This document shows positions 34,850 to 43,633 of a stretch of DNA of 64,000 nt, in pieces. This stretch comes from CAZZCU01 sp964652825 (GTDB lineage: Bacteria > Bdellovibrionota_B > Oligoflexia > Oligoflexales > CAZZCU01), in the NCBI GenBank assembly GCA_964652825.1, contig CAZZCU010000004.1, positions 1 through 64,000 on the forward strand, written 5' to 3'. Under the pieces are notes generated by a model that saw only the letters and a program-made list of their open reading frames with translations, was not told the DNA's origin and did no database searches. Within the stretch, counting starts at the first letter, position 1. Every line of letters starts with the position of its first letter. The position numbers and the translations under genes are program-made.

Positions 34850-35476
34850 ATGGCATCGCGTTACGCACCCCGCAGTCCGATTGATGAGCTTTTGCATATG
34901 GCAGAAGCGATCGACAAGGTGCCGTTTCGCTCGTTATCGGTCGGCATTGGTCTGGGCGCAACGCGACCGGTATTTAAAGTCCGAGCCGAAAGCATTGATT
35001 ACGCGGCGACAGTTTCGGTATCACTGCCCGCCGCCACCGGACAGTCCTATGCTGAGGCGGAAGAGCGGGTGTTAAGGCAATTACCGTCGCCGGACACTGC
35101 GATACCGGCGGCGAGTGTTAAACAACCGAGCAAAAGTTTTTCCCGGCGCTTGCCGCCTTTATTCCCAAAGATTGCCTGGCAACGTTTCGCGATCGCGCAT
35201 TTGGCCGATCTCGTCGTCGTCGGTATGTCGCTCCTGGTGGCTTTTGCTGTCGCCAGTGTGTTTTTCGCGCCGTTCAGAACTATGGCGCGACCAGCGGCTT
35301 TCTTGCAGTGGGAGCCGGTGAAGTTCGTTTTGGAAATGTCAGCGTGGCAAACGGTTGCTGCGCTGTACGGAATATTCGCCATGTATTGGCTGGTGTTTCG
35401 CATCGTGGTTGGCAATACCTTGGGTCAAAATTGGTCGGAGAGCGTTTTCAGTGCGCGTCGTAAAACTCAGGCATGA
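34850..35476 (+). CDS. RDD-like membrane protein
   Basis: About 208 residues. The first ~110 are soluble. Two membrane spans follow: LADLVVVGMSLLVAFAVASVF near 125-145 (given as LADLVVVGMSLL, VAFAVASVF) and AALYGIFAMYWLVFRIVV near 175-192. The RF-AHLAD before span one and the GNTLGQ after span two resemble the Arg-Asp-Asp layout of RDD proteins. The first Arg/Asp pair is loose, so the family call is tentative. ATG 34850 directly follows a TTG; GGTGG lies upstream. Function unknown. Confidence 0.55.
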   Translation: MASRYAPRSPIDELLHMAEAIDKVPFRSLSVGIGLGATRPVFKVRAESIDYAATVSVSLPAATGQSYAEAEERVLRQLPSPDTAIPAASVKQPSKSFSRRLPPLFPKIAWQRFAIAHLADLVVVGMSLLVAFAVASVFFAPFRTMARPAAFLQWEPVKFVLEMSAWQTVAALYGIFAMYWLVFRIVVGNTLGQNWSESVFSARRKTQA

Positions 35477-35507
35477 TGCCAGATCGACGTTAAATTTGGG
35501 GCGCTAG

Positions 35508-35537
35508 TTGACAGGTAGTTTTTGCACTAGGTATATT
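35508..35537 (+). promoter_or_regulatory. sigma-70 type promoter of the HTH/ImmA-like gene
   Basis: TTGACA (35508-35513), an 18-base spacer and TATATT (35532-35537). This predicts a leader of about 70 bases before ATG 35614. Confidence 0.65.
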
Positions 35538-35613
35538 TAGTTAAAGCCAATACACGACATTGAGAATACACAGCTTACGCAGGCGTCAAACACAGGGACG
35601 TCGGAGGATCGCA

Positions 35614-36516
35614 ATGAAGCGCGCGGGGACAGCCAAGTTTCCAAATTCAGTGCAGTTGTTCAAGTTTTGCCACAAGGTCTTGATTCATCAGCGTGGCAAT
35701 AAGGTCCGCGATCAGGAAGTCGGTGCGATCTTGAACTTCAATCCATCTGACTGTAGCCACTGGAAGCGGGGCGAGAAGAATGTTCGCTCGGTCTTTTCGC
35801 TGGCGAAGCTTGCCGAAGTTTTAACGGTCGAAGTTGCGTTGATTCACGATGTCGCCAGCGGTGCCGTCGGTGTTGATGAAGCTTATTTTGAATACCTGGA
35901 ATCGCGTGCGATTCAGGAAAGCATCGCCAAAGCGACGAGCGTTGGTGATATTGCGATCAATCAGGCGCGCGAGCGTATTCAGAATTTTGTGAATTCGATT
36001 CTGTTGCAGTGTGAATTCACCACACCGCCGCTCTATTTGCCGGAAGTTATGCGGGCTTTCGCCTTTATTTCAACGCAGCCCATGGACATGATCGACAAAC
36101 TGAGTCGCGTGCTACGTGTGAAGCCGGGTCAGTATTGCATTCACTTCCGTAAAGGTGATTTGCGGCCGCAAACGCGCTGGAGCATGGTTAAGGATCTGGC
36201 ACGTATCGTTCTTGAAGGTGAGCGCGCCCGCTTCCCGGAACTGGGCGAATTCAACGCCGAGATGCTGGGCTTGGAGCAGATTATTTTCGCCGCCAATCTG
36301 TTGATCCCAAAGAATATGATGGCTGATGAACTTGCCAAGCTGGATGCGCGGCGGAATGTTGTCTCCGAGCTGTCAACGTTGTTCTGGATTCCCAAAACCC
36401 TGGTCTGCCTGCAAATGCAGGATATCGTTCGCAACGGTGTTGAGAAGAACACGGGACGTTCGGCCGGTGGCAGTAGCGTGGGTGCGGGTACCAAGACCAT
36501 ATCCCAGGCGATTTAG
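35614..36516 (+). CDS. HTH (XRE-like) regulator with an ImmA/IrrE-like domain lacking its zinc site
   Basis: A 300-residue protein. ATG 35614 has GGAGG seven bases upstream. Residues ~15-80 form a helix-turn-helix (VRDQEVGAILNFNPSDCSHW, KRGEKNVRSV). The C-terminal half has the layout of ImmA/IrrE metallopeptidases: a strand pair, a helix at 189-200, then EQIIFAANLLIPKNMM and a following helical subdomain. The HExxH zinc motif aligns with KDLAR (193-197): His to Lys, Glu to Asp, His to Arg. Catalysis is therefore unlikely. It may act as a sensor or repressor without proteolysis. It is monocistronic, with a strong promoter and a terminator. Confidence 0.7.
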   Translation: MKRAGTAKFPNSVQLFKFCHKVLIHQRGNKVRDQEVGAILNFNPSDCSHWKRGEKNVRSVFSLAKLAEVLTVEVALIHDVASGAVGVDEAYFEYLESRAIQESIAKATSVGDIAINQARERIQNFVNSILLQCEFTTPPLYLPEVMRAFAFISTQPMDMIDKLSRVLRVKPGQYCIHFRKGDLRPQTRWSMVKDLARIVLEGERARFPELGEFNAEMLGLEQIIFAANLLIPKNMMADELAKLDARRNVVSELSTLFWIPKTLVCLQMQDIVRNGVEKNTGRSAGGSSVGAGTKTISQAI

Positions 36517-36550
36517 CACTTTAGATTCTTGCTTTAAACTCCTATAAAGA

Positions 36551-36587
36551 AAATAGCTCGCAAAGATTTGCGGGCTATTTTTTATTT
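36551..36587 (+). terminator. Rho-independent terminator after the HTH/ImmA-like gene
   Basis: AAATAGCTCGCAAA pairs with TTTGCGGGCTATTT (one G-T step) and is followed by a T-rich run. It lies just before the ugpC ribosome site. Confidence 0.93.
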
Positions 36588-36597
36588 GGGAGCCGGA

Positions 36598-37635
36598 ATG
36601 ACAGCCATTGGTTTACACGCGGTCAGCAAGAGTTTTGGCAAAACCGTGGTCATTAACGCGACCTCACTGGATATCTATTCAGGAGAATTCCTGGTTCTGG
36701 TCGGGCCATCCGGTTGTGGCAAGAGCACGATGCTGCGGATGATCTCCGGTCTTGAGCCAGTAAGCGGCGGCGCCGTGCTGATGGATGGTGTTGATGTCAG
36801 CCGGTTGGGGCCGAACGAGCGTGGCGTTGCCATGGTCTTCCAGAGTTACGCTTTATATCCGCATATGACTGTACGCGAGAATTTGAGTTTTGGTATGAAG
36901 CTCGCCAAACGCGATCGCCAGACCATTATGCGCGAGGTCGGACGGATTGCTGAGCTGCTGCGCCTTGGCGATCAACTGGATAAAAAGCCGGGACAGCTAT
37001 CCGGCGGCCAAAAGCAGCGTGTCGCCATCGGTCGGGCCATTATCCGGCAGCCGAAAGTCTTTTTATTTGATGAGCCGCTGAGTAATCTTGATGCCCAGCT
37101 GCGGATGCATATGCGCGCCGAAATCAGCCAGTTGCATCGTCAATTTAAAACCACCTCAATCTATGTCACCCATGATCAGGTGGAGGCGATGAGTCTCGCC
37201 GACCGGATCGCGGTCATCAATGGCGGTAGGATCGAGCAATTAGGGACACCGCAGGAGCTGTTTCATCATCCCAAGACCAAGTTCGTCGCCGGTTTTCTCG
37301 GAACACCACCGATGAGTTTTTTGCCGATTGCCGATATCGACGCCCATGCGGCCCCGGCCGAGGCACACTGTGTTGGTTTTCGGACGCAGGATGTCCGGCT
37401 TGATAAAACGCCGGCGGATAATCACCGGGAGATCGCTTTAGGCGAGGCCGAGGTACACTTGCAGGAATACTTTGGCGCCACTGTTCAATTGCATATGCGG
37501 CTGAGTTCGGGGGCGATCATTTCCTGTGAGCGCCCGGCCGGTGCGGATTTGCCGCGTATCGGCGAGCGTTTACATCTGCTGGCCAAGCCTGAGGCATTAA
37601 AATATTTCGACGAACGTGATCAATGTTTAAATTAG
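36598..37635 (+). CDS. ugpC: ABC importer ATPase, UgpC/MalK type
   Basis: The energising subunit of a sugar-phosphate type importer. Walker A GPSGCGKST, Q-loop FQSYALYPHM, signature LSGGQKQRVAIGRA, Walker B VFLFDEPLSNLD and switch VTHDQVEAM are all intact. The C-terminal regulatory (OB-fold/TOBE) domain is present but somewhat short (345 residues in all). ATG 36598 is supported by GGGAG. It is first in a ugpC-A-E-B order and overlaps the permease gene by 13 bases. The assignment to glycerol-3-phosphate rests mainly on the binding protein. Confidence 0.9.
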   Translation: MTAIGLHAVSKSFGKTVVINATSLDIYSGEFLVLVGPSGCGKSTMLRMISGLEPVSGGAVLMDGVDVSRLGPNERGVAMVFQSYALYPHMTVRENLSFGMKLAKRDRQTIMREVGRIAELLRLGDQLDKKPGQLSGGQKQRVAIGRAIIRQPKVFLFDEPLSNLDAQLRMHMRAEISQLHRQFKTTSIYVTHDQVEAMSLADRIAVINGGRIEQLGTPQELFHHPKTKFVAGFLGTPPMSFLPIADIDAHAAPAEAHCVGFRTQDVRLDKTPADNHREIALGEAEVHLQEYFGATVQLHMRLSSGAIISCERPAGADLPRIGERLHLLAKPEALKYFDERDQCLN

Positions 37636-38510
37636 CGAATACACGCCAATCATTGTGGTTTGCCTGGCTGTTGGTATTGCCGGCTTTGGCTGTCACCACG
37701 ATATTTATGTTATATCCGGCCGTTCAGTCGTTGTATCTGAGTCTGCACGAAGTCGCACCTTTTACCGGCGAAAAATTCTTTGTCGGCATGGAGCAATACC
37801 GTGACTTGCTGTCATCACCCGAGTATTGGTTAAGCGCGCGCGTGACTTTGTATTTCGCGTTGTTGACGGTGCCGACATCGATCGTGATCAGTCTGATGGT
37901 GGCGTTGCTGTTGGATCAGCAGCCGTTTTGTCGCTCACTGTTCCGGACTATCTTTTTATTGCCGGTCGGTATCTCGCCAGCGATGGGCGCGATGCTGTGG
38001 GTGTTTATGTATAATCCCACGTCCGGTTTTTTCAATTACCTGCTGCATCGTTTGGGTATGGATGGACCAAGTTGGCTTGCTGATCCCACCTGGGCGCTGG
38101 TGGCGGTGAGTATCGTCACGGTCTGGAAGGAGGTCGGCTTCAATGTCATTTTCTTTCTGGCCGGACTGGCAAACATCCCACAAGACGTGCAGGACGCGGC
38201 GTTGATTGATGGTGCTGGTTTTTGGCATCGATTGCGTTACGTGGTTTTGCCGTTGTTGTCGCCAACCCTGTTTTTTGTCTCGGTGATTTCCGTTATTCAT
38301 GCTTGCGAGAGCTTCGGGCAGATTCATATTTTAACGCGCGGCGGACCGGCTGATGCAACCAACGTATTAGTGTATCGCCTGTATCGTGACGCCTTTGAGT
38401 ATTTTCGTGCCGGTAATGCCTCGGCGCAGGCAGTATTGTTATTCATACTGATTTTATTGTTAACCTACGTACAGTTTTACTGGGCGCGTCGCCGCGTTCA
38501 TTATCAATAG
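37623..38510 (+). CDS. ugpA: ABC importer permease, UgpA type
   Basis: A 295-residue inner-membrane permease with six predicted spans. The EAA loop that contacts the ATPase is seen as DAALIDGAGFWHRLRYVVLP. The N-terminal span and the LYLSLHEVAPF segment are typical of the MalF/UgpA side. It starts inside the last codons of ugpC, so translation is coupled. Confidence 0.9.
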   Translation: MFKLANTRQSLWFAWLLVLPALAVTTIFMLYPAVQSLYLSLHEVAPFTGEKFFVGMEQYRDLLSSPEYWLSARVTLYFALLTVPTSIVISLMVALLLDQQPFCRSLFRTIFLLPVGISPAMGAMLWVFMYNPTSGFFNYLLHRLGMDGPSWLADPTWALVAVSIVTVWKEVGFNVIFFLAGLANIPQDVQDAALIDGAGFWHRLRYVVLPLLSPTLFFVSVISVIHACESFGQIHILTRGGPADATNVLVYRLYRDAFEYFRAGNASAQAVLLFILILLLTYVQFYWARRRVHYQ

Positions 38511-38541
38511 CCTCGGCGTGGACGAAGAATAGGATGACTTC

Positions 38542-39381
38542 ATGCAACATCTGAGCAAACGTCAGCTTCTTGTTCATCGCTGGGTGGTGACCGTGCCGTT
38601 GTTGTTGCTGGCGGCGGTGCATTTTTTCCCGATTTTGTATTTGCTATCGATGTCGCTGAAGTCGGCAAGCGAGATTTTTGTTTATCCGCCCAGCTTGCTC
38701 CCTGAACACTTTGCCTGGGCTAATTATCTGGAGGCATTGCAGGCGGCGCCGCTGCTGCGGTTTCTCTTGAATTCTTTGATCGTGGCCGTCGCGATTACTG
38801 TTTTGCAAATTGTGACCTCGATTCTTGCCGCGTATGCCTTGGCACGTCTGGAATTTGCGGGCAAGGGCTGGTTGCTGGCATTATTCGTTGCCACGATGAT
38901 GATCCCCTTGGAAGTCACGTTAGTACCTAACTATTTCACGGTCGCGAATTTAGGTTGGATCAATACATATATGGGTCTGATCGCGCCGTCGGCGGCGTCG
39001 GGATTTGGGATTTTCTTGTTGTATCAATTTTTCCGTTCTATTCCCAAAGAGCTCGAAGAAGCCGCGATTGTGGACGGCGCGTCGCCGCTGCGTTTTTTGT
39101 TTCAGTTTATGGTGCCGTTATCGATGCCGGCGATTCTCGGCTTTGCGGTGTTCGCTTTTGTTTCGGCGTGGAATCAGTATCTGTGGCCGCTGGTTATCAC
39201 GCAATCGACCAACATGCGAACGGCGCAGGTGGGTATAGGTATGTTCCGTGCCGCCAATGAGTCCAATAGCTGGGGCATGATTATGGCGGCGACCACGATT
39301 TTGGTTATGCCGTCGATGGCGTTGTTTGTGTTGACGCAGCGACAATTCGTGCGTGGTTTAACCATGGGTGGGCTCAAATGA
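38542..39381 (+). CDS. ugpE: ABC importer permease, UgpE type
   Basis: A 279-residue permease of the MalG/UgpE group with about six spans. The EAA loop reads EEAAIVDGASPLRFLFQFMVP. The long N-terminal periplasmic piece with SLLPEHFAWANYLEAL matches the family. Its stop overlaps the start of the binding-protein gene (ATGA), which suggests that one transcript makes the whole importer. Confidence 0.9.
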   Translation: MQHLSKRQLLVHRWVVTVPLLLLAAVHFFPILYLLSMSLKSASEIFVYPPSLLPEHFAWANYLEALQAAPLLRFLLNSLIVAVAITVLQIVTSILAAYALARLEFAGKGWLLALFVATMMIPLEVTLVPNYFTVANLGWINTYMGLIAPSAASGFGIFLLYQFFRSIPKELEEAAIVDGASPLRFLFQFMVPLSMPAILGFAVFAFVSAWNQYLWPLVITQSTNMRTAQVGIGMFRAANESNSWGMIMAATTILVMPSMALFVLTQRQFVRGLTMGGLK

Positions 39382-40709
39382 TGCAACGATTTTCTCGCAG
39401 CATGATCTTAGTCATGGCGTTCTGGTCGACCTCCCTACAGGCTGAGCCGGTGACCCGCATCGAGTTTTGGCACTCCATGAGTGCTGCCAAGGGCAAGTTG
39501 TTGGAGGAGTTGGTTGAACGCTTTAACGCCCTGCCGGAGAATCAGGGAACGATGCGTATCGCGCCGACATTTATCGGCAGCTACGAAGATGGCATCAACA
39601 AACTGCGAACGGCGATGGTTGGCAAGCGCGGTCCACATCTGGCGCAAGTCTATGAAATCGGTACGCAGGTGATGATGGACTCTCGCGCTATTGTACCGCT
39701 GCAGGAGTTTATTGATCAGGATCCGGAATTCCCGCTAGCGGCACTAATGCCAGAAATATTGCGTTACTATTCGGTGGGTGGCGCGTTGTATGCGTTGCCC
39801 TTTGCGACGTCCAATCCCATCCTTTATTACAATCAGGAGATGTTCACGCGTGCGGGGGTGACAGCACCACCGCAAACTTTCGCCGAGCTCAAACAATTAT
39901 GCGGACGTTTGGCGGATGCACGGACACGGATCACGGCGATCACCTGGCCGCTCAATGCCTGGTTTTTCGAGCAGTTCATGGCCAAACAAGGTCAGGTTTA
40001 CGCGGAGCCGGCTAATGGTCGCGGTGCGCGCGCCAAGACGCTGGCGTATGCCAGCGCCGCCGGTGTCGAGTTCGTCACACTGTGGCGTGATCTGGTCAGC
40101 AGTGGTTGTTTTGCCAATGCCGGACGCGGTTGGGATCCGGCTGAGCAGAATTTTCTCGCCGGTCGTTCGGCTATGTTTGTGACTTCCACCAGCGATGTCA
40201 TGGAAATTCAGAACAAAGCCAAATTTCCCGTGGGCACCGCGCCGATCTTCGCTGCCACCGCGCAAACTCCCGGCGGCACCGTCTTGGGAGGTAACGGCGT
40301 TTGGCTGATGCGTGGTCATCCCACTGCCGAGCAGCAGCATGCTTACAAATTTCTCAAGTTCATGACACGACCCGATAGTCAGCGCTTCTGGCACACGGGG
40401 ACAGGTTATTTTCCGATTCGCAAAGATGTGATCGAAGCTTTGCGGGCCGAGGGTTTTTATCAACGCAAGCCGGCCGCCTGGACGGCGATACAACAATTGC
40501 TGGCGGTCCCTGATATCCCGGCCACGCGTGGCGCCTTGTTGGGCATTTTTCCGGAGGCGCGTGAGCATATCGAGTCAGCCATCGAGCAGGTTTTGGCCGG
40601 CCGTTATCAGCCGGATGTCGCCTTGCGGCTGGCGGCTGAACGCACGGAGAAATCCCTGAATCGTTATAACCAGATGGTCGAACGCATTGAAGCCGCCGGC
40701 AAAAAATGA
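39378..40709 (+). CDS. ugpB: periplasmic sn-glycerol-3-phosphate-type binding protein
   Basis: A 443-residue extracytoplasmic binding protein with a signal peptide (cleaved near LQAEP). The mature part closely follows E. coli UgpB: RIEFWHSMSAAKGKLLEELV, QVYEIGTQVMMDSRAIVP, NPILYYNQEMF, GGNGVWLMRG, HTGTGYFPI and a C-terminal RGALLGIFPEAREHIE. UgpB delivers sn-glycerol-3-phosphate or its diesters to the UgpAEC membrane complex. No glycerophosphodiester phosphodiesterase gene (ugpQ) is next to it. Substrate choice among phospholipid head-group products is inferred from family membership. A second in-frame ATG lies three bases after the first. Confidence 0.88.
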   Translation: MMQRFSRSMILVMAFWSTSLQAEPVTRIEFWHSMSAAKGKLLEELVERFNALPENQGTMRIAPTFIGSYEDGINKLRTAMVGKRGPHLAQVYEIGTQVMMDSRAIVPLQEFIDQDPEFPLAALMPEILRYYSVGGALYALPFATSNPILYYNQEMFTRAGVTAPPQTFAELKQLCGRLADARTRITAITWPLNAWFFEQFMAKQGQVYAEPANGRGARAKTLAYASAAGVEFVTLWRDLVSSGCFANAGRGWDPAEQNFLAGRSAMFVTSTSDVMEIQNKAKFPVGTAPIFAATAQTPGGTVLGGNGVWLMRGHPTAEQQHAYKFLKFMTRPDSQRFWHTGTGYFPIRKDVIEALRAEGFYQRKPAAWTAIQQLLAVPDIPATRGALLGIFPEAREHIESAIEQVLAGRYQPDVALRLAAERTEKSLNRYNQMVERIEAAGKK

Positions 40710-40750
40710 GACACTGCAACTTCTGGATTCATTGCGCTAGGGAGGTGGAT

Positions 40751-41128
40751 GTGCGCCAGCAAATATTAAAGGTTATTTTGGGAGCGGGAGTTTTATTGCT
40801 TGGAGCTTGCGCGACGCGCGGCAAGGATTTTCCCTCTAACTTAACCTGGATTAAAACCAATACCACAACACAAAAAGATGTGTCGCAGTTGCTTGGTCAG
40901 CCCTATCAGGTTGGTAATTCAGCCGGCACCGGCACCTGGACGTATGGATATTATAAATTTCGTCTGATCGGCGCCAGTAACACCAAAGAACTGAAGTTTT
41001 GGTGGAATCCCGATCAAACGGTGAAATATTACTCCTTTAGCTCCAGCTTTCCGGCAGACAAAAATAAAGCCGTAGCACCTCCGGACACGCCGCCACCACA
41101 GAATTTCCAGGAGTATCCAATCAACTAG
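40751..41128 (+). CDS. SmpA/OmlA (BamE-like) lipoprotein
   Basis: About 125 residues. I start at GTG 40751 with GGGAGG five bases upstream, giving VRQQILKVILGAGVLLLGAC, a lipoprotein signal ending in LLGAC. The mature domain has WIKTNTTTQKDVSQLLGQP and TGTWTYGYYKF, the pattern of SmpA/OmlA domains (helix-turn then a W-Y strand). BamE helps assemble outer-membrane proteins, but stand-alone SmpA-like lipoproteins also occur, so a BAM role is only possible. A Pro-rich tail closes it. It follows ugpB after about 40 bases. Confidence 0.75.
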   Translation: MRQQILKVILGAGVLLLGACATRGKDFPSNLTWIKTNTTTQKDVSQLLGQPYQVGNSAGTGTWTYGYYKFRLIGASNTKELKFWWNPDQTVKYYSFSSSFPADKNKAVAPPDTPPPQNFQEYPIN

Positions 41129-41185
41129 GCGCTGTGTTAAAATAGGGCAGTTTCCCTCTTTTTCCATCAACGGAGTTGTTGCCCT

Positions 41186-42724
41186 ATGGCCTGGTGCCGA
41201 AACGTTTTTGCGTTGGGACTTGGACTTCTTCTCGCCGGTTTACCCGCATGCAAGGAGTTTAACCGTTCGCAAGAGCGTGCAACTTCGGCTGACAACACAA
41301 CAAGTAATCCCAATGACTTGAATGATGATGTGGTGTCGTTTTCAACGGCACGCCATGCTTCCGGCTATTCAGAAATTCATTCACGCGCCAAATTTTTCTA
41401 TCAGGTGTGGAAGAAACCGTTGATTCATAAGTACGGTGACTTGCCGCTGACCGGTGCCGTGGCGGACGAAAAACGTCCTTATTCAGGCTGGTGGTATCCG
41501 GAGAAATTCGGTGGTACGGACGTTGGTTCCCCGTCAGCGCTGAAAAAGTATGATGATGTATTTCATGATGGCGTATCCACCGCGGCCAAATGGGAACACG
41601 AACATCATACGCGTGCTGCGACCGATCCGGATGCTAACTGGGCTGGGCATTGCAATGGTTTCTCGGCAGCGTCGTCGCGGCACCAGGAGCCGTTCAAGGA
41701 TGTCGTGCGCGGCGATGTTACCTTTAAGCCCTGGGATACCAAAGCTTTGCTCGCGGAATTATACATGAGCGCGACCGACGTCTTCCTTGGTGGGCAACGT
41801 TGCGATGATAATAATACCGACCGACCCGACCCGACCCGTATGGGGCCGTGCGAAGACACAAATCCGGGGAGTTTTCACTTGGCGATCGCCAACTGGATCG
41901 GTCGCATGCGTCAGCCGCTGGTGGTGGATTTGGCGGCCAACGATGAGGTGTGGAATTATCCGTTGTACAAATTCACCGTTAACAATAATCCTGATCCCAA
42001 AGTGGTATTGACGAAAACCCAGGCAAATCAGATTTTGACTGGTAATGGTTCCGCTAATTATATCTTTAATCCCCTGGCCACCAGCTTTCGTCGCGTCAGT
42101 GTCACGTTGAATTATGCGAATGTCGTCAGCGGCGGCGAGTCACAGAATCCGGCGCCTAATCGCGTCGTGGGCACGAAAACCCTGGAGTATCTGCTGGAGC
42201 TAAACGATCAGGATGAGATTGTCGGCGGCGAATGGCTGGGCAGCAGCAAGAATTCACATCCGGATTTCATTTGGGTGGCATTTGAGCCGCAGCAGGGTAC
42301 CGGCGTCGCCACCTACGGCAATCCGCATTTGGATGTCAAAGAGGTTTTGAAAATCTGGGCCGAATCCATCGGTGCTGATCCAAACGATCCACCGGCGACG
42401 CTGAAGCTACCCGAGTGGCGTAACAATTGGGGCAAATTCCCTAACTTCGAGATTACGATCGATGGTCGTGATACCGGTGCGGTGTTTCTTGGCAAGTCGA
42501 TTAAGCTACAGATAAAACGCAAAAACGCTCTCAACGGCAAAGTCGCGCTCGAATTCGGTATGAATGATCGCGGTATTATCAAAAAGCAGGATTTAAGCGG
42601 TAATGAAGTGAGCGAATTCGAGATTGAGCCCATTGTTGGAATTAATCGTCTCGCTTTTATCTGGAAACGTAACGGCGTGGAAATGGAAGCACCGACGTTT
42701 GTGCGTTTTCATGCGTTGCCGTAA
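41186..42724 (+). CDS. GP42/elicitor-type transglutaminase-like lipoprotein
   Basis: A 512-residue protein with a lipobox (GLPAC, Cys22). The central part matches the transglutaminase elicitor family first known from Phytophthora GP42 and also found in bacteria such as Vibrio: SGWWYPEKFGGTDVGSPSALKKYD (pieces: WWYPEKFGG, SPSALKKYDD), WEHEHH, WAGHCNGFSAAS with candidate nucleophile Cys156, GSFHLAIANWIG with His231, and DLAANDEVWNYPLYKF with an Asp. A C-terminal beta-rich domain follows. Such enzymes crosslink glutamine to lysine or hydrolyse amides. The target at the cell surface is unknown. It has its own ribosome site (CGGAG). Confidence 0.7.
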   Translation: MAWCRNVFALGLGLLLAGLPACKEFNRSQERATSADNTTSNPNDLNDDVVSFSTARHASGYSEIHSRAKFFYQVWKKPLIHKYGDLPLTGAVADEKRPYSGWWYPEKFGGTDVGSPSALKKYDDVFHDGVSTAAKWEHEHHTRAATDPDANWAGHCNGFSAASSRHQEPFKDVVRGDVTFKPWDTKALLAELYMSATDVFLGGQRCDDNNTDRPDPTRMGPCEDTNPGSFHLAIANWIGRMRQPLVVDLAANDEVWNYPLYKFTVNNNPDPKVVLTKTQANQILTGNGSANYIFNPLATSFRRVSVTLNYANVVSGGESQNPAPNRVVGTKTLEYLLELNDQDEIVGGEWLGSSKNSHPDFIWVAFEPQQGTGVATYGNPHLDVKEVLKIWAESIGADPNDPPATLKLPEWRNNWGKFPNFEITIDGRDTGAVFLGKSIKLQIKRKNALNGKVALEFGMNDRGIIKKQDLSGNEVSEFEIEPIVGINRLAFIWKRNGVEMEAPTFVRFHALP

Positions 42725-42736
42725 CGGTATAATGAA

Positions 42737-42768
42737 AGCTCGTCATACTGAGACCAATATGACGAGCT
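42737..42768. repeat. hairpin, shortened copy of the dispersed palindrome; likely two-way terminator
   Basis: AGCTCGTCAT and ATGACGAGCT pair perfectly around 12 bases. CGTCATACTGAG at the left side matches the start of the 3011-3073 repeat. It sits between convergent stops of the transglutaminase and parvulin genes. Confidence 0.65.
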
Positions 42769-42775
42769 GATTTAT

Positions 42776-43597
42776 TTACAGTTTCGCTTCTTTTACTGCT
42801 TTGTCATTCACGATGACTTTATTTTTCGCGCGCAGATCTTTAACCAGATCTTCCTGCAATTGTGCCTTCAGGCGTTGCTTCACCTGATCTTTGACTTTTG
42901 CAAAGTCTGCTTTGTCATCACCGCGAACATCCGTAACTTTGATGATGTGGTAGCCGAATTGTGATTTCACCAGCTCGGGATGCATTTTACCTTTGGCCAT
43001 CGTAAAAGCGACCTTTTCAAATTCCGGCACCATACGACCGCGACCGAAAAAGCCCAGATCGCCACCGTTTTGGCCAGAACCGGGGTCCTTGGAATGTTGT
43101 TTCGCCAGCGCGGCAAAGTCAGCATTTGCTTTTTTGGCATCGTCGAGAACTTTTTTAGCTGTCGCCTCATCCTCGATCAGAATATGGGAAGCTTTGACTT
43201 CCTTGTTGCCGAATTGAGCCTTGTTCTTTTCAAAGTAGACTTTGGCATTCTTATCATTAGCTTCTTTTTCCAGATAGTTATCAGCGTACATTTTCGCCAA
43301 CACTTCTTTGCGAATATCATTCATGCGATCCTGGAATTCCTTGCTTTTATCAAGGCCGCCTTGTTCGGCAACGATGCTGAGAAGTTGGGTATTCACATAA
43401 TGATCAAAGAATTGTTGCCGATACATCGGGTTACCACGCACCATATCCGCTTGTGGTCCGAGTTTGCCGATAGCTTCGTTAAACATTTTGGGGGTGATGG
43501 GCTTGCCGTTAATGGAACCCAAATCATCGGCACCCAACATCGGCTGCGAAGTCATCGCCATACCCAAAAGCAGTGCACTGGTTTTCAACATTTTCAT
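42776..43597 (-). CDS. periplasmic parvulin-type peptidyl-prolyl isomerase
   Basis: A 273-residue protein with a signal peptide (cleaved near MLGAD). An N-terminal helical chaperone part resembles SurA/PrsA. One parvulin domain covers about residues 135-230: VKASHILIEDE, GGDLGFFGRGRMVPEFE and SQFGYHIIKV. A Lys-rich C-terminal helix follows. Such proteins help outer-membrane or secreted proteins fold in the periplasm. It is last in the aspC-pheS-pheT run, 36 bases after pheT. The first ATG is at 43597; another in frame at 43591 is possible. Confidence 0.92.
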   Translation of the reverse strand: MKMLKTSALLLGMAMTSQPMLGADDLGSINGKPITPKMFNEAIGKLGPQADMVRGNPMYRQQFFDHYVNTQLLSIVAEQGGLDKSKEFQDRMNDIRKEVLAKMYADNYLEKEANDKNAKVYFEKNKAQFGNKEVKASHILIEDEATAKKVLDDAKKANADFAALAKQHSKDPGSGQNGGDLGFFGRGRMVPEFEKVAFTMAKGKMHPELVKSQFGYHIIKVTDVRGDDKADFAKVKDQVKQRLKAQLQEDLVKDLRAKNKVIVNDKAVKEAKL

Positions 43598-43633
43598 TTA
43601 CCTGTCCTTTCACGTGAACCGTTAAGTCATTTA

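Noticed and set aside
35594..35610. Third copy of the HNH palindrome before the HTH/ImmA gene (GACGTCGGAG)
   Set aside because: Only one half plus a few bases match, and the GGAG part is the ribosome site of the gene; likely chance.
39897..40568. 223-residue minus-strand frame
   Set aside because: Antisense shadow of ugpB, which has clear UgpB motifs on the plus strand.
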